Below are positions 34,720 through 46,339 of a DNA stretch of 64,000 bases, piece after piece. The translations under genes and the position numbers were made by a program. The notes beneath the pieces were generated by a model. It had not been told where the DNA came from and made no database searches. It was given only the letters and a program-made list of their open reading frames with translations. Source of the stretch: Gordionus sp. m RMFG-2023 (Eukaryota > Nematomorpha > Gordioida > Chordodea > Parachordodidae). Positions within the stretch are counted from its first letter, which is position 1, and each line of letters starts with the position of its first letter. The stretch is from the NCBI RefSeq assembly GCF_954871325.1, contig NC_088775.1, positions 81,569,561 to 81,633,560 of the forward strand, written 5' to 3'.

Positions 34720-35960
34720 GTGCATTACGTCGGATACCGTTCGAATGGCGAAATGAAGTAGACAAGGAATTGGAGCAGTGGGTGCAGAAGGGCATTCTTT
34801 GTCCAGTGGAATATAGCGAATGGGCAACACCGTTAGTACCCGTGAAGAAGGCCAATGGAAAGCTTCGTTTATGCGCTGATTTTCGGGTCACGCTTAACCC
34901 GTGGGTTGTGGAGATAAAATATCCGTTACCTCGGATTGAAGAAATATTTGCTAATTTGAAGGGTAGCATATATTTTTCAAAGGTGGACTTTTCGAAAGCT
35001 TACTTACAATTGAAGGTGAAACCCGAGGTACAAAAGCTATTAACGATCACGACTCCGAAGGGATTGTATGCCTTCTGTAGATTGCCGTTTGGACTTAGCG
35101 TGTCGGCTCCAATTTTTCAACGAACGATGGCGGCAGTTTTTCAAGGACTAGAGGGAGTATTTTACTACATGGATGACGTATTGGTGATGGGAGAGACTCT
35201 CGAGCAACACGAACGAAGATTAGAGGAGGTGTTCAAAAGGATCAAGGATAAAGGATTGCGAGCAAGCGTTGAAAAAAGTGTGTTGGGAGTATCAGAAATC
35301 GTATATTTGGGGCATAAAATCAATGGGAAAGAGGTCAGACCTTTAGACAAAAATATGGCAAATATAACAAGCATGTTGAAGCCTAATAATAAAGTGGAAG
35401 TACAAGCTTTCTTGGGAATGATGAATTATTATCACCGTTTTGTGGAAGGCTTCGCGCAGATAGCGGCGCCGTTGTATAAATTGTTAAAGAAAGGAGAAAG
35501 ATTTGAATGGAAGATTGAACAGGAGGAGGCTTTTGAGGAGTTGAAATTGAGGATTGGAAGGGAACCAGTACTAGTGTGTTTTGATAACGATGTGCCAGTG
35601 ATATTGGCCGTTGACGCTTCGAATAGGGGTGTGGGTGGAGCGCTATTACATTGTATAGACGAATTGGAGAGACCTATTTTATTTTTCTCAAGAATCTTTA
35701 GAGAGGCCGAGACATGATATTCAGTGATCGAGCAAGAAGCGCTAGCGGTTATATTTGGATTGACTAAATGTAGGGAATACTTGATCGGACGTCGATTTGT
35801 CATATATACGGATCACAAGCCCTTGGTTCATCTTTTCAGGAAGGACAACAAGGAGCTCATGTTGTCGCCTAGGTTGCAGCGATGGCTATTGCTGGTAGGC
35901 AGTTTCGACGTGCAAGTGAAATACCGACGAGGAAGAGAAAATTACTTACCGGATATTCTT
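34720..35960 (+). pseudogene. Reverse transcriptase and RNase H domains of the gypsy element
   Basis: RT motifs are GKLRLCADFR, FSKVDFSKAYLQL, LPFGLSVSAPIFQR and the catalytic YYMDDVLV. RNase H motifs are AVDASNRGVGGAL, IEQEALAVIF and YTDHKPLVHLF. The order and spacing are those of Ty3/gypsy pol. Belongs to a broken element. Confidence 0.93.
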
Positions 35961-36229
35961 TCTAGATGTGGAGCGGGAGAGGATTGCGAAACGAGTAGGT
36001 CGAAAGATATGGGTGAAGAGGATGAGCACGGGTTGATTAGAGCGATAGTCGGAATATCTAAAGGAGGACCAGTTGCAGGAACAACTCAAAAATGCTACTT
36101 TAAAAGATCGCGAGTTGACGAGAATCAAAGCGTGCATATTGGGTCGGAAGCAATGGCGAGATGGGGACAAAAAGTTCAAGCAAGTGGAGAAAGAGCTAAC
36201 GATAGTGGACGAGTGTGTGGTACGAGGAA

Positions 36230-37150
36230 GTCGGGGAGTGGTGCCGTCCAGATTACGGGAGGCAGTAAAGGCAATGATCCATGCTGGACATCCGGGTATG
36301 GAACGAATGAAACAATGGGGGCGGGAATACGTATGGTGGCCTAGCATGAATAAAGAAATCGAGAATATGGTGAGAAGTTGTGAAATGTGTAATTCATGGG
36401 CAAGTATGCCTCGAAAGGACAAGAAAAGTATTTGGCCTAGGGCTACTCGACCATGGGAAAGAGTGCACTTAGACTTTTTCGACTTCGAAAATAAAATATA
36501 TCTCCTCGTGGGGGACGCTTACTCAAAATGTGTAGAGTATCAAGAAGTAAAGGGGTTAACAACGCAAGTAGTAATTAAGACGTTAAAAGATCTTTGGGCA
36601 AAATTTGGGGTAGCGGAAATAGTCGTGTCGGATGGAGGACCCGCTTTCATAAGTAAACAATTTAAAGTATTTTGTACTGAAACTGAGGCGAGACACATTT
36701 TGGCGCCCACCCAAGCTTAAATGGGCAGGCGGAAAGGATGGTGGCGGTGGTGAAAAGTTGGTTGAGGAAGTCGAAATATGGGGGTGAAGAGATTTGGATA
36801 GCGATTGCATATTATAACAATAGTCGAAAGGGAGAGGAATTGTCCCCAGCAGAAAAGTTTTTGGGCCGTAGAACTCGTATTCAGTTGGATTTCTTAAGAC
36901 CCAAACCGGCGCAGGAGGAAAATTCAATGGATAATCAGTGTGAATTCGTGAATGGTCAGACCATATGGGCGAGAATTTTTGGAGGTACCCGAAAATGGGA
37001 GTCAGGAATAATTATACAGAACATGGGGCATAAAATGGTGAGAGTAAAATTCGTTGACGGAAAGGAAGGAGTTAGACACGTAGAACAGATACGGAAGAGA
37101 GTAGAGTCTGAAAGATTGAGATCCAGCCATGATGCGGCGAGGAGAGAGGG
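36230..37150 (+). pseudogene. Integrase domain of the gypsy element
   Basis: The zinc-binding HHCC part (HAGHPGMERM, CEMCNSWA) lies near 36280-36400. The catalytic core has LDFFDFENKIYLLVGDAYSK and VVSDGGPAF, and a C-terminal part is rich in basic residues. Broken. Confidence 0.9.
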
Positions 37151-37159
37151 ATAGATATC

Positions 37160-38200
37160 TTAGCAATTCTCGAGTTAAAGCACATAGAAAATAATAATAC
37201 TAATAATGATAATTAACCCAAGATGGTAATGCCTCCGCAGTTCCGAGATTAAATCAAATTTAATTTTAAAAAAAAAATCGATAATGATAATTAACCCAAG
37301 ATATTAATACCTCCGCAATTCCGAGATTAAATCAAATTTAAAAAAAAAATCGATAATGATAATTAACCCAAGTTAGTAATACCTCCGCAATTCCGGAATT
37401 ACATCACATTAATAAAAAACAAAATAAATATTAATTAACCCGAGATAGTAATAACTCCGCAATTACGGGATTAAATCACATTTAATAAAAAAAAGGGGAT
37501 CAATAATAATAATGGTAACCGGTGCTAATAATGTTGGAGGTTAAGGGGCTATATATATAAAAAAAAAACTTTCGTGATTCTCGAGTTAAAGCACATAGAA
37601 AATAATAATACTAATAATGATAATTAACCCAAGATGGTAATACCTCCGCAGTTCCGAGATTAAATCAAATTTAATTTAAAAAAAAAATCGATAATGATAA
37701 TTAACCCAAGATATTAATACCTCCCCAATTCCGAGATTAAATCAAATTTTAAAAAAAAAATCGATAATGATAATTAACACAAGTTAGTAATACCTCCGCA
37801 ATTCCGGAATTACATCACATTAATAAAAAAACAAAATAAATATTAATTAACCCGAGATAGTAATACCTCCTCAATTACGGGATTAAATCACATTTAATAA
37901 AAAAAAGGGGATCAATAATAATAATGGTAACCGGTGCTAATAATGTTGGAGGTTAAGGGGCTATATATATATAAAAAAAAAACTTTCGTGATTCTCGAGT
38001 TAAAGCACATAGAAAATAATAATACTAATAATGATAATTAACCCAAGATGGTAATACCTCCGCAGTTCCGAGATTAAATCAAATTTAATTTAAAAAAAAA
38101 AAATCGATAATGATAATTAACCCAAGATATTAATACCTCCGCAATTACGGGATTACATCACATTTAATAAAAAATAAAATAAATATCAATGATATCAGTT
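37160..38200 (+). repeat. Higher-order tandem repeat after gypsy pol
   Basis: A ~411-414-bp unit starting at ATTCTCGAGTTAAAGCAC recurs at about 37166, 37577 and 37991 (the last shortened). Each unit is made of ~85-bp subunits with GATAATTAACCCAAGAT and ACCTCCGCAATTCCG. Non-coding. Two-level structure inside a retroelement 3' region. Confidence 0.9.
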
Positions 38201-38703
38201 AGTCAATGATTTCGTGATTCGGGGAATAAAGCGAGTATTTTTTTTCTAAAAAAAGGGGGGAACTTAGTTAGAGTGCCAATAAATAATGCACAAAAAGTTA
38301 AAAATGTTGGGTATGTTAACCAAAGTAATAAATTAAAGTAAGGGATAATTTTGGGAGATGTCGGGATCGTAAATCAAAAGTTGGAAATAGAACTTGTATA
38401 TAGTTGGAGAATAGAATAAAAAGGAGTGACAATTGGACTAGGAAACAAATAAAAAATGGTTCCAAGTTGGACTGAAACACGGAAAAGATTTCGGCAATGA
38501 CAGTTGGAAGCGAGACACAAAACAAGGAAGGTTCCAATAATTGGGCTTTAAAAGGGGAATTTTATAAATGCAAAATTATAATTTGTTTAATTGTTAATTT
38601 TGTTAAAGAAAATTTTCCTGTATTTATTCATTTTGACCCAAAAGAAAAGTGAGTGAAAACTGTTATTAATTTTTTTTATATTATACCTTTTTCTTAAAAA
38701 AGA

Positions 38704-39310
38704 ATGTCGGGGAGGCATCGGTGTATATATTGGGAGAATTTTACCATTAGAATAAGTATTTACCGAGGATATGTTAATGAGGATGGGCGACCAATCTCGC
38801 CTTCGATTTACCGAAACATAATAGACCAATCGCCTCCAATACGCCGGAGCAGTAGATCGCCCCAGGTCCAAAGGGGAGTGTCCGGGATAATGACGAATAA
38901 TTTAGATCACTCCGAATTACCGGAGCCCCGGCACCTCAGCATGCGCTCGAGGAGGAGACGTTTACTTGTGTGGTTCGCCTAGTCATTTGCGAATGCGGTG
39001 CCCCCGTGGGCCAAATCGTAGGCAAGACTTAAATGATAATAGGGAAACGACGAGCCACAGAAGCCGAAGCCCGGGAAGGAGCGACGCACGCCCAGTTAGG
39101 ACCATTTTGCCGCCTTTGACGATAGGGGCAATGCCGCAACAAGATCAATCCATAACTGCGATAGGGCGACCGGTGGTGATTATTGAGCCGTTTCGAGAAG
39201 AAACGCCGGAGGTGAGTCCCAGGGCCTATTACGCTGAAGAGTGGCCGATGGTTGATTTGTCGGCCTCTGAGATTCAGGAATTGTTGGAGGATATAATGGG
39301 ACCAGAATAA
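38704..39310 (+). pseudogene. Short extra 3' coding region of the gypsy element
   Basis: A comparatively GC-rich stretch between the repeat block and the LTR. It encodes Arg/Ser-rich sequence with a zinc-knuckle-like CGSPSHLRMRC and an acidic end (IQELLEDIMGPE). It is not an envelope: no signal peptide or membrane anchor is seen. Function unknown; perhaps a nucleic-acid-binding accessory protein. Broken. Confidence 0.55.
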
Positions 39311-39569
39311 ATTTTACAAATTTTGTAATAATAAAACAATTTTTTTTTAAATATCATTTTCCTTAATAGATTTTCGGGAATAATTAAAATATGATATTAA
39401 TATATGTAGTAAAACTTTTAAAATATTTTACATCATATATTTTTTTTATTTATGTTAACATATGTAGAGAATAATAAATAATTACATTTTGATTTTATGT
39501 ACAAAACCCTCCTGTTTGTCTTTGTTAAACAACAATTTTAATTTTTTTTTGTATGTTCAAGGGTTTTCA

Positions 39570-39994
39570 TTTAATGGGGGCGTGTTATAAATAGTTTTAT
39601 TTTTTTTGTATGAGTCATGAAATATTTTTTTTTTGTTTGGAATTTTATTTTTAATATTTTTTTTTAGTTTCGCGCAGTCATCATGAACATTATTATATAA
39701 ATATTTTTAATATTTATTATGTAAAAAATAATTTAATATTTATAAAAAAATAATCATATATAAACTAAAAAAAAAGTGGAAATTTATTATTATAATTATA
39801 TTTTTTTTTATATATTGTTTTTTTTTAAAAATTCTTCTTTCTTTTAAAAGAAAAATAAAGACGAGATATTATTCCTTGTTGTGAAATTAAAAAAAAAAAG
39901 AAGATATTATTCCTTGTTGTGAAATTAATAAAAAAAAAGGTAAAAAAAAAATAAACTGCTAAGTTAAACGTTTCTGTGCAGTGAAACTTTGAAA
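39570..39994 (+). repeat. Polypurine tract and 3' LTR of the gypsy element
   Basis: AATGGGGGCG precedes TGTTATAAATAG at 39583, taken as the LTR start; the LTR runs to about 39994 (412 bp). Its right-hand 123 bp match the remnant 5' LTR. LINE copy B begins directly after it. Confidence 0.8.
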
Positions 39995-40385
39995 CAAAAT
40001 ATCCTCCTATTACACTTTCATAGATTTTAGCAGAGCTTTTGATAATGTTAATCACGGAGCTCTATTGGATACGCTGGCTGAATGCGGAATAGAACCCCAA
40101 ATAATCCTCATCTTAAAAAACCACTACTCAAAATTAGTGGCGTGTTTTAGAATAAACGATAAAATATCTCCTTGCTTTAGAATTAAAAAAGGTGTAATAC
40201 AGGGGTGTACTCTATCACCACTCCTATTCAACATGATTTAATAAAGTTATAAGAGAAGCACTAGGGGCAGCTGATCTAGTTGATCTAAGATCTGATAAGT
40301 CCATATCCTTTGTTAACAGAATAATATCATATGCTCAAGATTGTAATCTCCAAGAGCATAGATGAAACCAAAAATTTATTATACT
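39995..40385 (+). mobile_element. LINE copy B, first segment
   Basis: Begins ACAAAATATCC at the gypsy LTR border and repeats copy A from its position 31221: RAFDNVNH, QGCTLSPLLFN, the same YAQD change. It ends at TTATACT, where a non-autonomous LTR element is inserted; the LINE resumes at 43076. Confidence 0.92.
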
Positions 40386-40842
40386 TGTTGCAGTTTTACT
40401 TTACAAAAAAATGCATTATGCAAATCGTAAACAAAAATAATGTTTTATTAAAATATCCCCGTCTATGTAAATGAGAAAAAAACGCGTGAGATTTGTAGAT
40501 TTTTTCATACTTTAACAGTTTTAACAAGTGGGATGTAGAACTTTTTATTCTTCGCTAGTGAGACTATGTAAATGTGGATTAAAGAAAAAGGATATATAAT
40601 GGAGAAATTATGAGGCGAAAAAGGGAATTATTATTTTAACTAAAATTTTCTTTTAATTTTTTAATTTAATTTAATTTTATTTTTTTATGATGTTTACTAT
40701 TATAATTTTGAATAAAGAATTAAAGTTGATTTTATGATTTCGTAATTCCTAATTATTATTAATTTCCTTTTATATATATATATTTGTTTTCTATTTTTAT
40801 ATTTAGGTTTTGATGCACAATGACAACCATGTCGTTGTGACA
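40386..40842 (+). repeat. 5' LTR of the non-autonomous element
   Basis: 457 bp, TG...CA. Shares long blocks with 42634-43075, such as ATGCATTATGCAAATCG and GTGGGATGTAGAAC. Confidence 0.92.
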
Positions 40843-42633
40843 ATGGTGTTGGAGAGCGGAGGAGACCGGCCCTTTACAACCTTCAGTCTGGGACCGGTGG
40901 GACAACAAGGAGATGTGTCAAACTGTATTCTAATACAAAAAAAAATTCCAGAAGAACGTAAGAAAAATATGTAAATAAAGATGAAAAGGAAAAATTATGT
41001 TGTTAAGATTATGTTTATGTAGGAATATAAAATCTAAAATTAAAGACATTAGGAATTTTATGAAGTTACTGGTAAACTAAAAACCAATGGAATTTTGAAA
41101 CTAATAAAGACTATGATATTTTAGATTTTAGAATTATTATCAAGTGATCACTAGAAATAACTTTGACAAAGAAATAGAAACATAAATTGCGAAAGTTAAT
41201 ATTTAACTAATAGGTTGCTGAGATATAATAATTAAAAAATTCGGTGAATAAGATTAGAATATAACTTTATTGTTAGGAAATAGTTGATTAAATTCTTATT
41301 GAAGATTTACGTTTAACTTTTATTTTAAGGGCTGCGAGAGATAAAACAGCCTCAAGGATTAATGTGAATTAGTATATTAGGTTGTAGATTAACCAAAAAA
41401 TCTTCATAGAGAGAATCGGCTTTTCGTCATTAGAAAATTTATGCCGCAATCGAGCTCAATTTGAGATCGGATTTTTATTTTGAATCATGAATAAGATTTA
41501 AGAAGAATCATACAATATTATTCTAATAATACAAAAGCAAAAACATGCTTTAGAAATATACATATCAGTTTTCAACAACGGTTGTGCGAAAAATTATAAT
41601 GATTAAATTTCATAAGTTCTTCAAAGACGTGGGGTGAAAACCATAGTGATTAGAAGTAAGAGGTTGTTCATAAACGTAAGTATGAAAACTTTTATGATTA
41701 GGTCATTGATTTCTCAACAACGTATGTATGAAAAGAGATTTATATATTTCAGCAGTTTTTTAAAGACTGAGTGTCAAAGAGTACATGAGGAAATAAATAC
41801 ACAATGATAATTTTTTTAAAAAAAAAGATAGGTTTTGATATATATTTTAGAATAGGATTTTTAGATATAAATTTAGACATGGCTGAAAAGAAGATGAGAT
41901 CAATAGCTAAATACAAGTAAATTTTTCAATGAAAATATGGGTCTAGGCTTCATTAAGGGGAGAGGGGTGATAGAATGTGATATATTTATATAATTTATTA
42001 TATTTTGCTACGTATTATAAAATTTAAGATTTAGTATAATTTACGCCATTTATTAAAGGCAGAATTAGTTTAGAGGAGATAAATGTAGATATGTAAATAG
42101 ATTATTTTAGGTAGAAGTAGATTAGATGTGATAACCCGATATCTCAGCAAGGACAAACTGTCGTAGAAGACCCGAAAGTCTGAAAGATAGATACGATTAC
42201 AAGAATTAGAGGCAACAACCAATCAATTACAAGAGAAAGGGGGAAAACAAGCAAATTGATAGAAAAGAGGGTCAAGACGTTATGCTGCAATCGTTAATCG
42301 CTGACCAATAATAGCCAATTATTCCGAGACTTTAGTCTTGATAAGAAAGCTATGATAAATTGTAAAAAAGATTAAGACAGACTAGCAAAAAACAAGAGAG
42401 GAAAGGAAACTGGATGTCATCGATAATCGTTATCAATCGTGGATAGTGGAAAACAGGCGTGTATCAAGTTCGTCAGTGGCTTACAGCGATAAAAAGCTGA
42501 TCGTTTCACAGGGTGACAAGCGACAGATAGAATTCAAAAATTTCAAGCGACAAAGCCTTCGTTAGAAGAATAAGTCGAGATCGAAAGAAGATTGATTATT
42601 CGCAGATTGGTGGGTCTAACTTAAGTGGAAGGG

Positions 42634-43075
42634 TGTTGCAGTTTAAAAAAATGCATTATGCAAATCGTAAACAAAAATAATGTTTTATTAAAATATCCCC
42701 GTCTATGTAAATGAGAAAAAAACGCGTGAGATTTGTAGATTTTTTCATACTTTAACAGTTTTAACAAGTGGGATGTAGAACTTTTTATTCTTCGCTAGTG
42801 AGACTATGTAAATGTGGATTAAAGAAAAAGGATATATAATGGAGAAATTATGAGGCGAAAAAGGGGATTATTATTTTAACTAAAATTTACCTTTAATGAT
42901 ATTTTATTTTATTTTTTTATGATTTTTACTATTATAATTTTGAATAAAGAATTAAAGTTGATTTTATGATTTCGTGATTCCTAATTATTATTAATTTCCT
43001 TTTTATATATATATATTTGTTTTCTATTTTTATATTTAGGTTTTGATGCACAATGACAAACTTGTCGTTGTGACA
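42634..43075 (+). repeat. 3' LTR of the non-autonomous element
   Basis: 442 bp, preceded by the purine tract and followed by the target duplication ATACT and LINE sequence. Confidence 0.92.
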
Positions 43076-43803
43076 ATACTTACTAGAGACCCTAAGTCAA
43101 AGAGTTGAGCTTGAAATAAATTTCAAAAAAACTGTTATTCTCCCCTCCCCAAATGCTCCACCAATGGACAATCTTACTTTTGGAGGAAAAATAATTAAGG
43201 TTGTAGATAAAATTAGATACTTGGGTATAACACTAGACAACAAGGGTAGTGGTAAAGAGTAAATGACGATAAGCAAAAGGCGAGGAGTACCTTCTACAAG
43301 TATATGAAAATTTGGAAAACAAAAGAGATTTCTGTTTTTACCAGACTGAAGTTATTCAATTCGACAATTGTCCCGGTTCTATTATATGGAGGGGAAATTT
43401 GGGAAGCAAATAAGATAGAAATGAGACGATTACAATCATTTATAAATAATTGTCTAGGTACAATAAATGACATTTTCTATCCAAGAGTCTTATCAAACCA
43501 AAATCTCTGGAAAAAATCTAATCACACGCCAATTAATATCACTGTAAAAAACCACCGTAATTAGTTCCTAGCCCACATAATAAGGAACTCCGACCACAAT
43601 TTAGCTCATGACGCCATAGCATGGTTGTACACACATAAAGAAAAACAATATACAAAATATAAATCCTTATGGTACTATAAATCCATAAAAGATATAATGG
43701 ATTTAAATATCAATATGAAACAATTCATAAAACTTAATAACAATAAAAGATCCAACTTTTCCGCATCAAAAAAAGTTACCTCAAATGAAAACGTATTTTG
43801 AAG
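43076..43803 (+). mobile_element. LINE copy B, second segment and 3' end
   Basis: Continues copy B with INFKKTVILP and YLGITLDNKG, then a frame giving LKLFNSTIVPVLLYGGEIWE, ANKIEMRRLQSFINNCLG and a basic tail. This is the C-terminal part of an RTE-like protein that copy A lacks. A stop interrupts it near 43261 and another near 43564. Confidence 0.88.
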
Positions 43804-43822
43804 TTCTTTGCTCACATATCAT

Positions 43823-44392
43823 CAGCGTTTACATGAGCGGGAGGGATAGGAACAGTTTGCATCCTATTTTTTTGAGAGGGTATGGGGTAAGCTTCTTTAA
43901 TGGGGGTAGGATAAATTTTTTTGGGGATTATTTATTAAATTTTGAGATGAAATAGGACAAATTTATTGCTGTAAAATAATACTTTTATTATAGTATTATT
44001 ATAATACAATTTATCGACCAAATCTATATTTGCAAACAATCATACACATTGTTTTCCAAATAAACAATCCTTTTAAATATAATGATAAAGGTTTAGATAT
44101 TTCAGCAAGCTCACAATGCCATAATAATAAATTCATTGTAAATATTGGAGGTTTTGATTGAATTTATTATCTAAAAAATAAATTATTTATATTCAAAAAT
44201 ATCGATAGTTGGTAGTAGAGATAGATTAATTTAAGTTATACTTTATAAATTCTTTAAAAGAGTATCAATAAATAAATAGGTGAAAATAATGATAAAGAGA
44301 CATCGCCGCCGAAGTCGGCGGTGATTTTTTAGGGGGGTAGGCAAAGGTTTTTGAAGGGGGTTTGCAGTGAAAATCCTGTTATGTAGACGCTG
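43823..44392. mobile_element. hAT-type MITE next to LINE copy B
   Basis: 570 bp with ends CAGCGTTTACATGAGCGG and, inward, CAGCGTCTACATAACAGG. It is flanked by CATATCAT and CATATTAT (8 bp, one mismatch). It contains a strong GC hairpin CCGCCG-AAGT-CGGCGG at about 44310-44325 within otherwise AT-rich DNA. Confidence 0.8.
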
Positions 44393-44989
44393 CATATTAT
44401 CTAAAGGTTCCCTATCAACAATTATTCAACTTTTTCTGGAAGTATTCTTTAATTTTCCTTACTAAAATTTGCATTAAAATTGTAAAATTTTTAAATTAAA
44501 AACGATCCACCGCCCACCCTTAAAGTAATTAAATTATATTTTAGTTTTTGGGTATAGGCTCTTTCTTTGTCCCACTCCTTTTAAATTAAAGCCTATAGAG
44601 GTTTAAGCAACATTTTTCGAAATGTTGTGCCTACAAGCACATGCGGCTTGCCCACAAAGGTGTGGAGGGCTCCTCATATTTTTACTTTTATACCCAAATT
44701 AAATTGTTCCAATTAGATGGAAATGAGGAAAACCTAGCGTAGCTCTGTTGAATCTTCAACGCTAGAGGGCAAAAGCGCTATATATCACGTATCACGTAAT
44801 AGTTTCATTTAACTTAACTTGATAGTTTCATTTAACTTAACTTAATAGTTTCATTTAACTTAACTTGATAGTTTCATTTAATTATTTAATAGTTTTGCTT
44901 ATATATAAAGGATAAAATTATAGTTTTTTTAGTCATATATTGTAGTTAAACATTTTAAAATATATTTATATAATAAAAAAAATTTGTAA
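44393..44989. other. Non-coding stretch with a 23-bp tandem repeat
   Basis: No gene is visible. At about 44800-44890 a ~23-bp unit (TAGTTTCATTTAACTTAACT) is repeated four times. Related words occur just right of the other helicase fragment at about 26120-26165, and the block 44725-44800 resembles 7585-7660. Confidence 0.55.
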
Positions 44990-45801
44990 TATCTTGCTTT
45001 ACTCCCTGCCTACTATAACAAAAAGAAAATGGCAAGCCAGAATCTGTAGGAATTAAACTTATTCTAGGAATGAGAACTTTAGTACTGAGAAAACTACCAG
45101 AAACAAATTCCGCCTCAATTATATTTGGTAGCGAAGAAGTTATAATCAATTTAGTCACATTATTCAAACCAGAAGCAGAATTTAAGTTACGCATTAACAT
45201 TATAGGTACCCCGACTTTGAGTAAAAGTTTGTGAGGTGGTAATCCTGATATACTTAAAGAGTTTAAAAATTCAGTGGGATAAAACGTCGCTTCATCCTCG
45301 GTTATCGTTTTATCAGCACTTATGTATGTAATTAGATCCCCCGGAATTTTGTTAATCAATTTAATATTTATAGAATCGACATCTACGTTCTTAGGGGTCA
45401 GGATTGCATTTTGATCAAATGATGTACGGTTAAAGGACGTATTGTCTTTGTCTATATTGTAAACAAAAGCAATAATATCCTCGACATCATTAGAAGCTAT
45501 ACAACAATCTTCAGGAATTTTTATTTTATCCCTGGAGCCATCAAATGTTTCATAGCCTTCACCAACTTAAAAGAAATTTTGAGTATTTATTATTAATAAG
45601 ATATTCATTTGCTTCGTGAAAATGTAGAAGTCTCCTATTAATACCTAACCTTAATGGCACTATATGCAACCATAAATACGATCGTTTTAAGGTTGAGTTA
45701 ACAATGTCGCATCTTCCACCACGTTTAATAACAGGTAAAATCTGTCTAAAATCTCCGCCAAAAATAATAAATTTACCACCAAACGGTTTATCTAATTTCA
45801 T
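44990..45801 (-). pseudogene. Helitron (PIF1-type) helicase, middle fragment
   Basis: Reads DKPFGGKFIIFGGDFRQILP, then STLKRSYLW; after a frameshift near 45575, a segment with ILTPKNVDVDSINIK, YPTEFLNSLSISGLPPHKL and VLIPRISLIPTDSGLPF. This is the Helitron helicase from about motif II to IV. It stops at SGLPFSF, exactly before the FKRRQFPV with which the 26-kb fragment begins. Upstream of DKPFGG it joins the repeat arm described next. Confidence 0.9.
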
Positions 45802-46325
45802 TATCTATATTATAATTTTCCGATGTCCTCACTAGGTCATCGTGACGTCATGTCATCGCTACGTCATGTCATCGCTACGTCATGTCATCGCTACGTCATG
45901 TCATCGTCATGTCATCGGTATGTATGTATTTATTTATTTTTTATTTGTTGATTTTATTTATTTATACAAACAGATGATGATATAACTTAAATTTTCTATG
46001 CAACTGTAGGAGGCCATATTAAACCCAACAAATAATACATTATTTACTATTGTTGATTTTATTTATTTATTTTATACAAACAGATGATCCTATAACTTAA
46101 ACTTTCTATGCAACTGTATATTAAAACCAAAAAGTAATACATTATTTACTATTGTTGATTTTACTTATTTATTTTATACAAACAGATGATCATATAACTT
46201 AAATTTTCTATGCAACTATAGGAGGCCATATTAAAACCAAAATTAATACATTATTTACTATTTTATTTATTTTATACAAACAGATGATCCTATAACTTAA
46301 ATTTTCTATGCAACTTTAGGAGGCC
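45802..46325. repeat. Repeat arm: GACGTCATG-rich array plus ~110-bp tandem repeats
   Basis: Starts ATTATCTATATTATAATTTT, then CCGATGTCCTCAC. Next come five TCATCGCTACGTCATG-like units (about 45836-45920) and about four ~88-112-bp units marked by ACAAACAGATGATCCTATAA. The same arm flanks a helicase fragment on both sides at 62.5-63.5 kb, so it belongs to that element family. Truncated near 46325. Confidence 0.85.
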
Positions 46326-46339
46326 ATAAAGTAGTATTC

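Larger units (their letters stand above)
31938..39994 (+). mobile_element. Ty3/gypsy LTR retrotransposon fossil (first copy)
   Basis: Parts in order are: partial 5' LTR, primer-binding site, repeat-rich leader, zinc-knuckle gag-like region, protease, an Arg/Gly-repeat spacer, reverse transcriptase, RNase H, integrase, a repeat block, a short 3' coding region, a polypurine tract and the 3' LTR. Domain order RT-RNaseH-integrase places it in Ty3/gypsy. It is broken, with roughly half a dozen interruptions. The aligned LTR parts are nearly identical, so it looks young. Its pol is far less AT-rich than the flanks. Confidence 0.92.
40386..43075 (+). mobile_element. Non-autonomous LTR retrotransposon inserted in LINE copy B
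   Basis: 2690 bp with LTRs 40386-40842 and 42634-43075 (TGTTGCAG...TTGTGACA). It is flanked by an exact 5-bp duplication ATACT (40381-40385 and 43076-43080). A TGG-starting primer-binding site follows the first LTR and a purine tract AAGTGGAAGGG precedes the second. The 1.8-kb interior has no coding capacity, so it must move using another element's proteins. LTRs differ by a few changes and one AT-rich indel region, so it is fairly young. Confidence 0.93.

Noticed and set aside
44309-44326. GC hairpin as a second Helitron 3' end
   Set aside because: It is not followed by CTRR at the right distance and lies inside a MITE with its own TIRs and target duplication.
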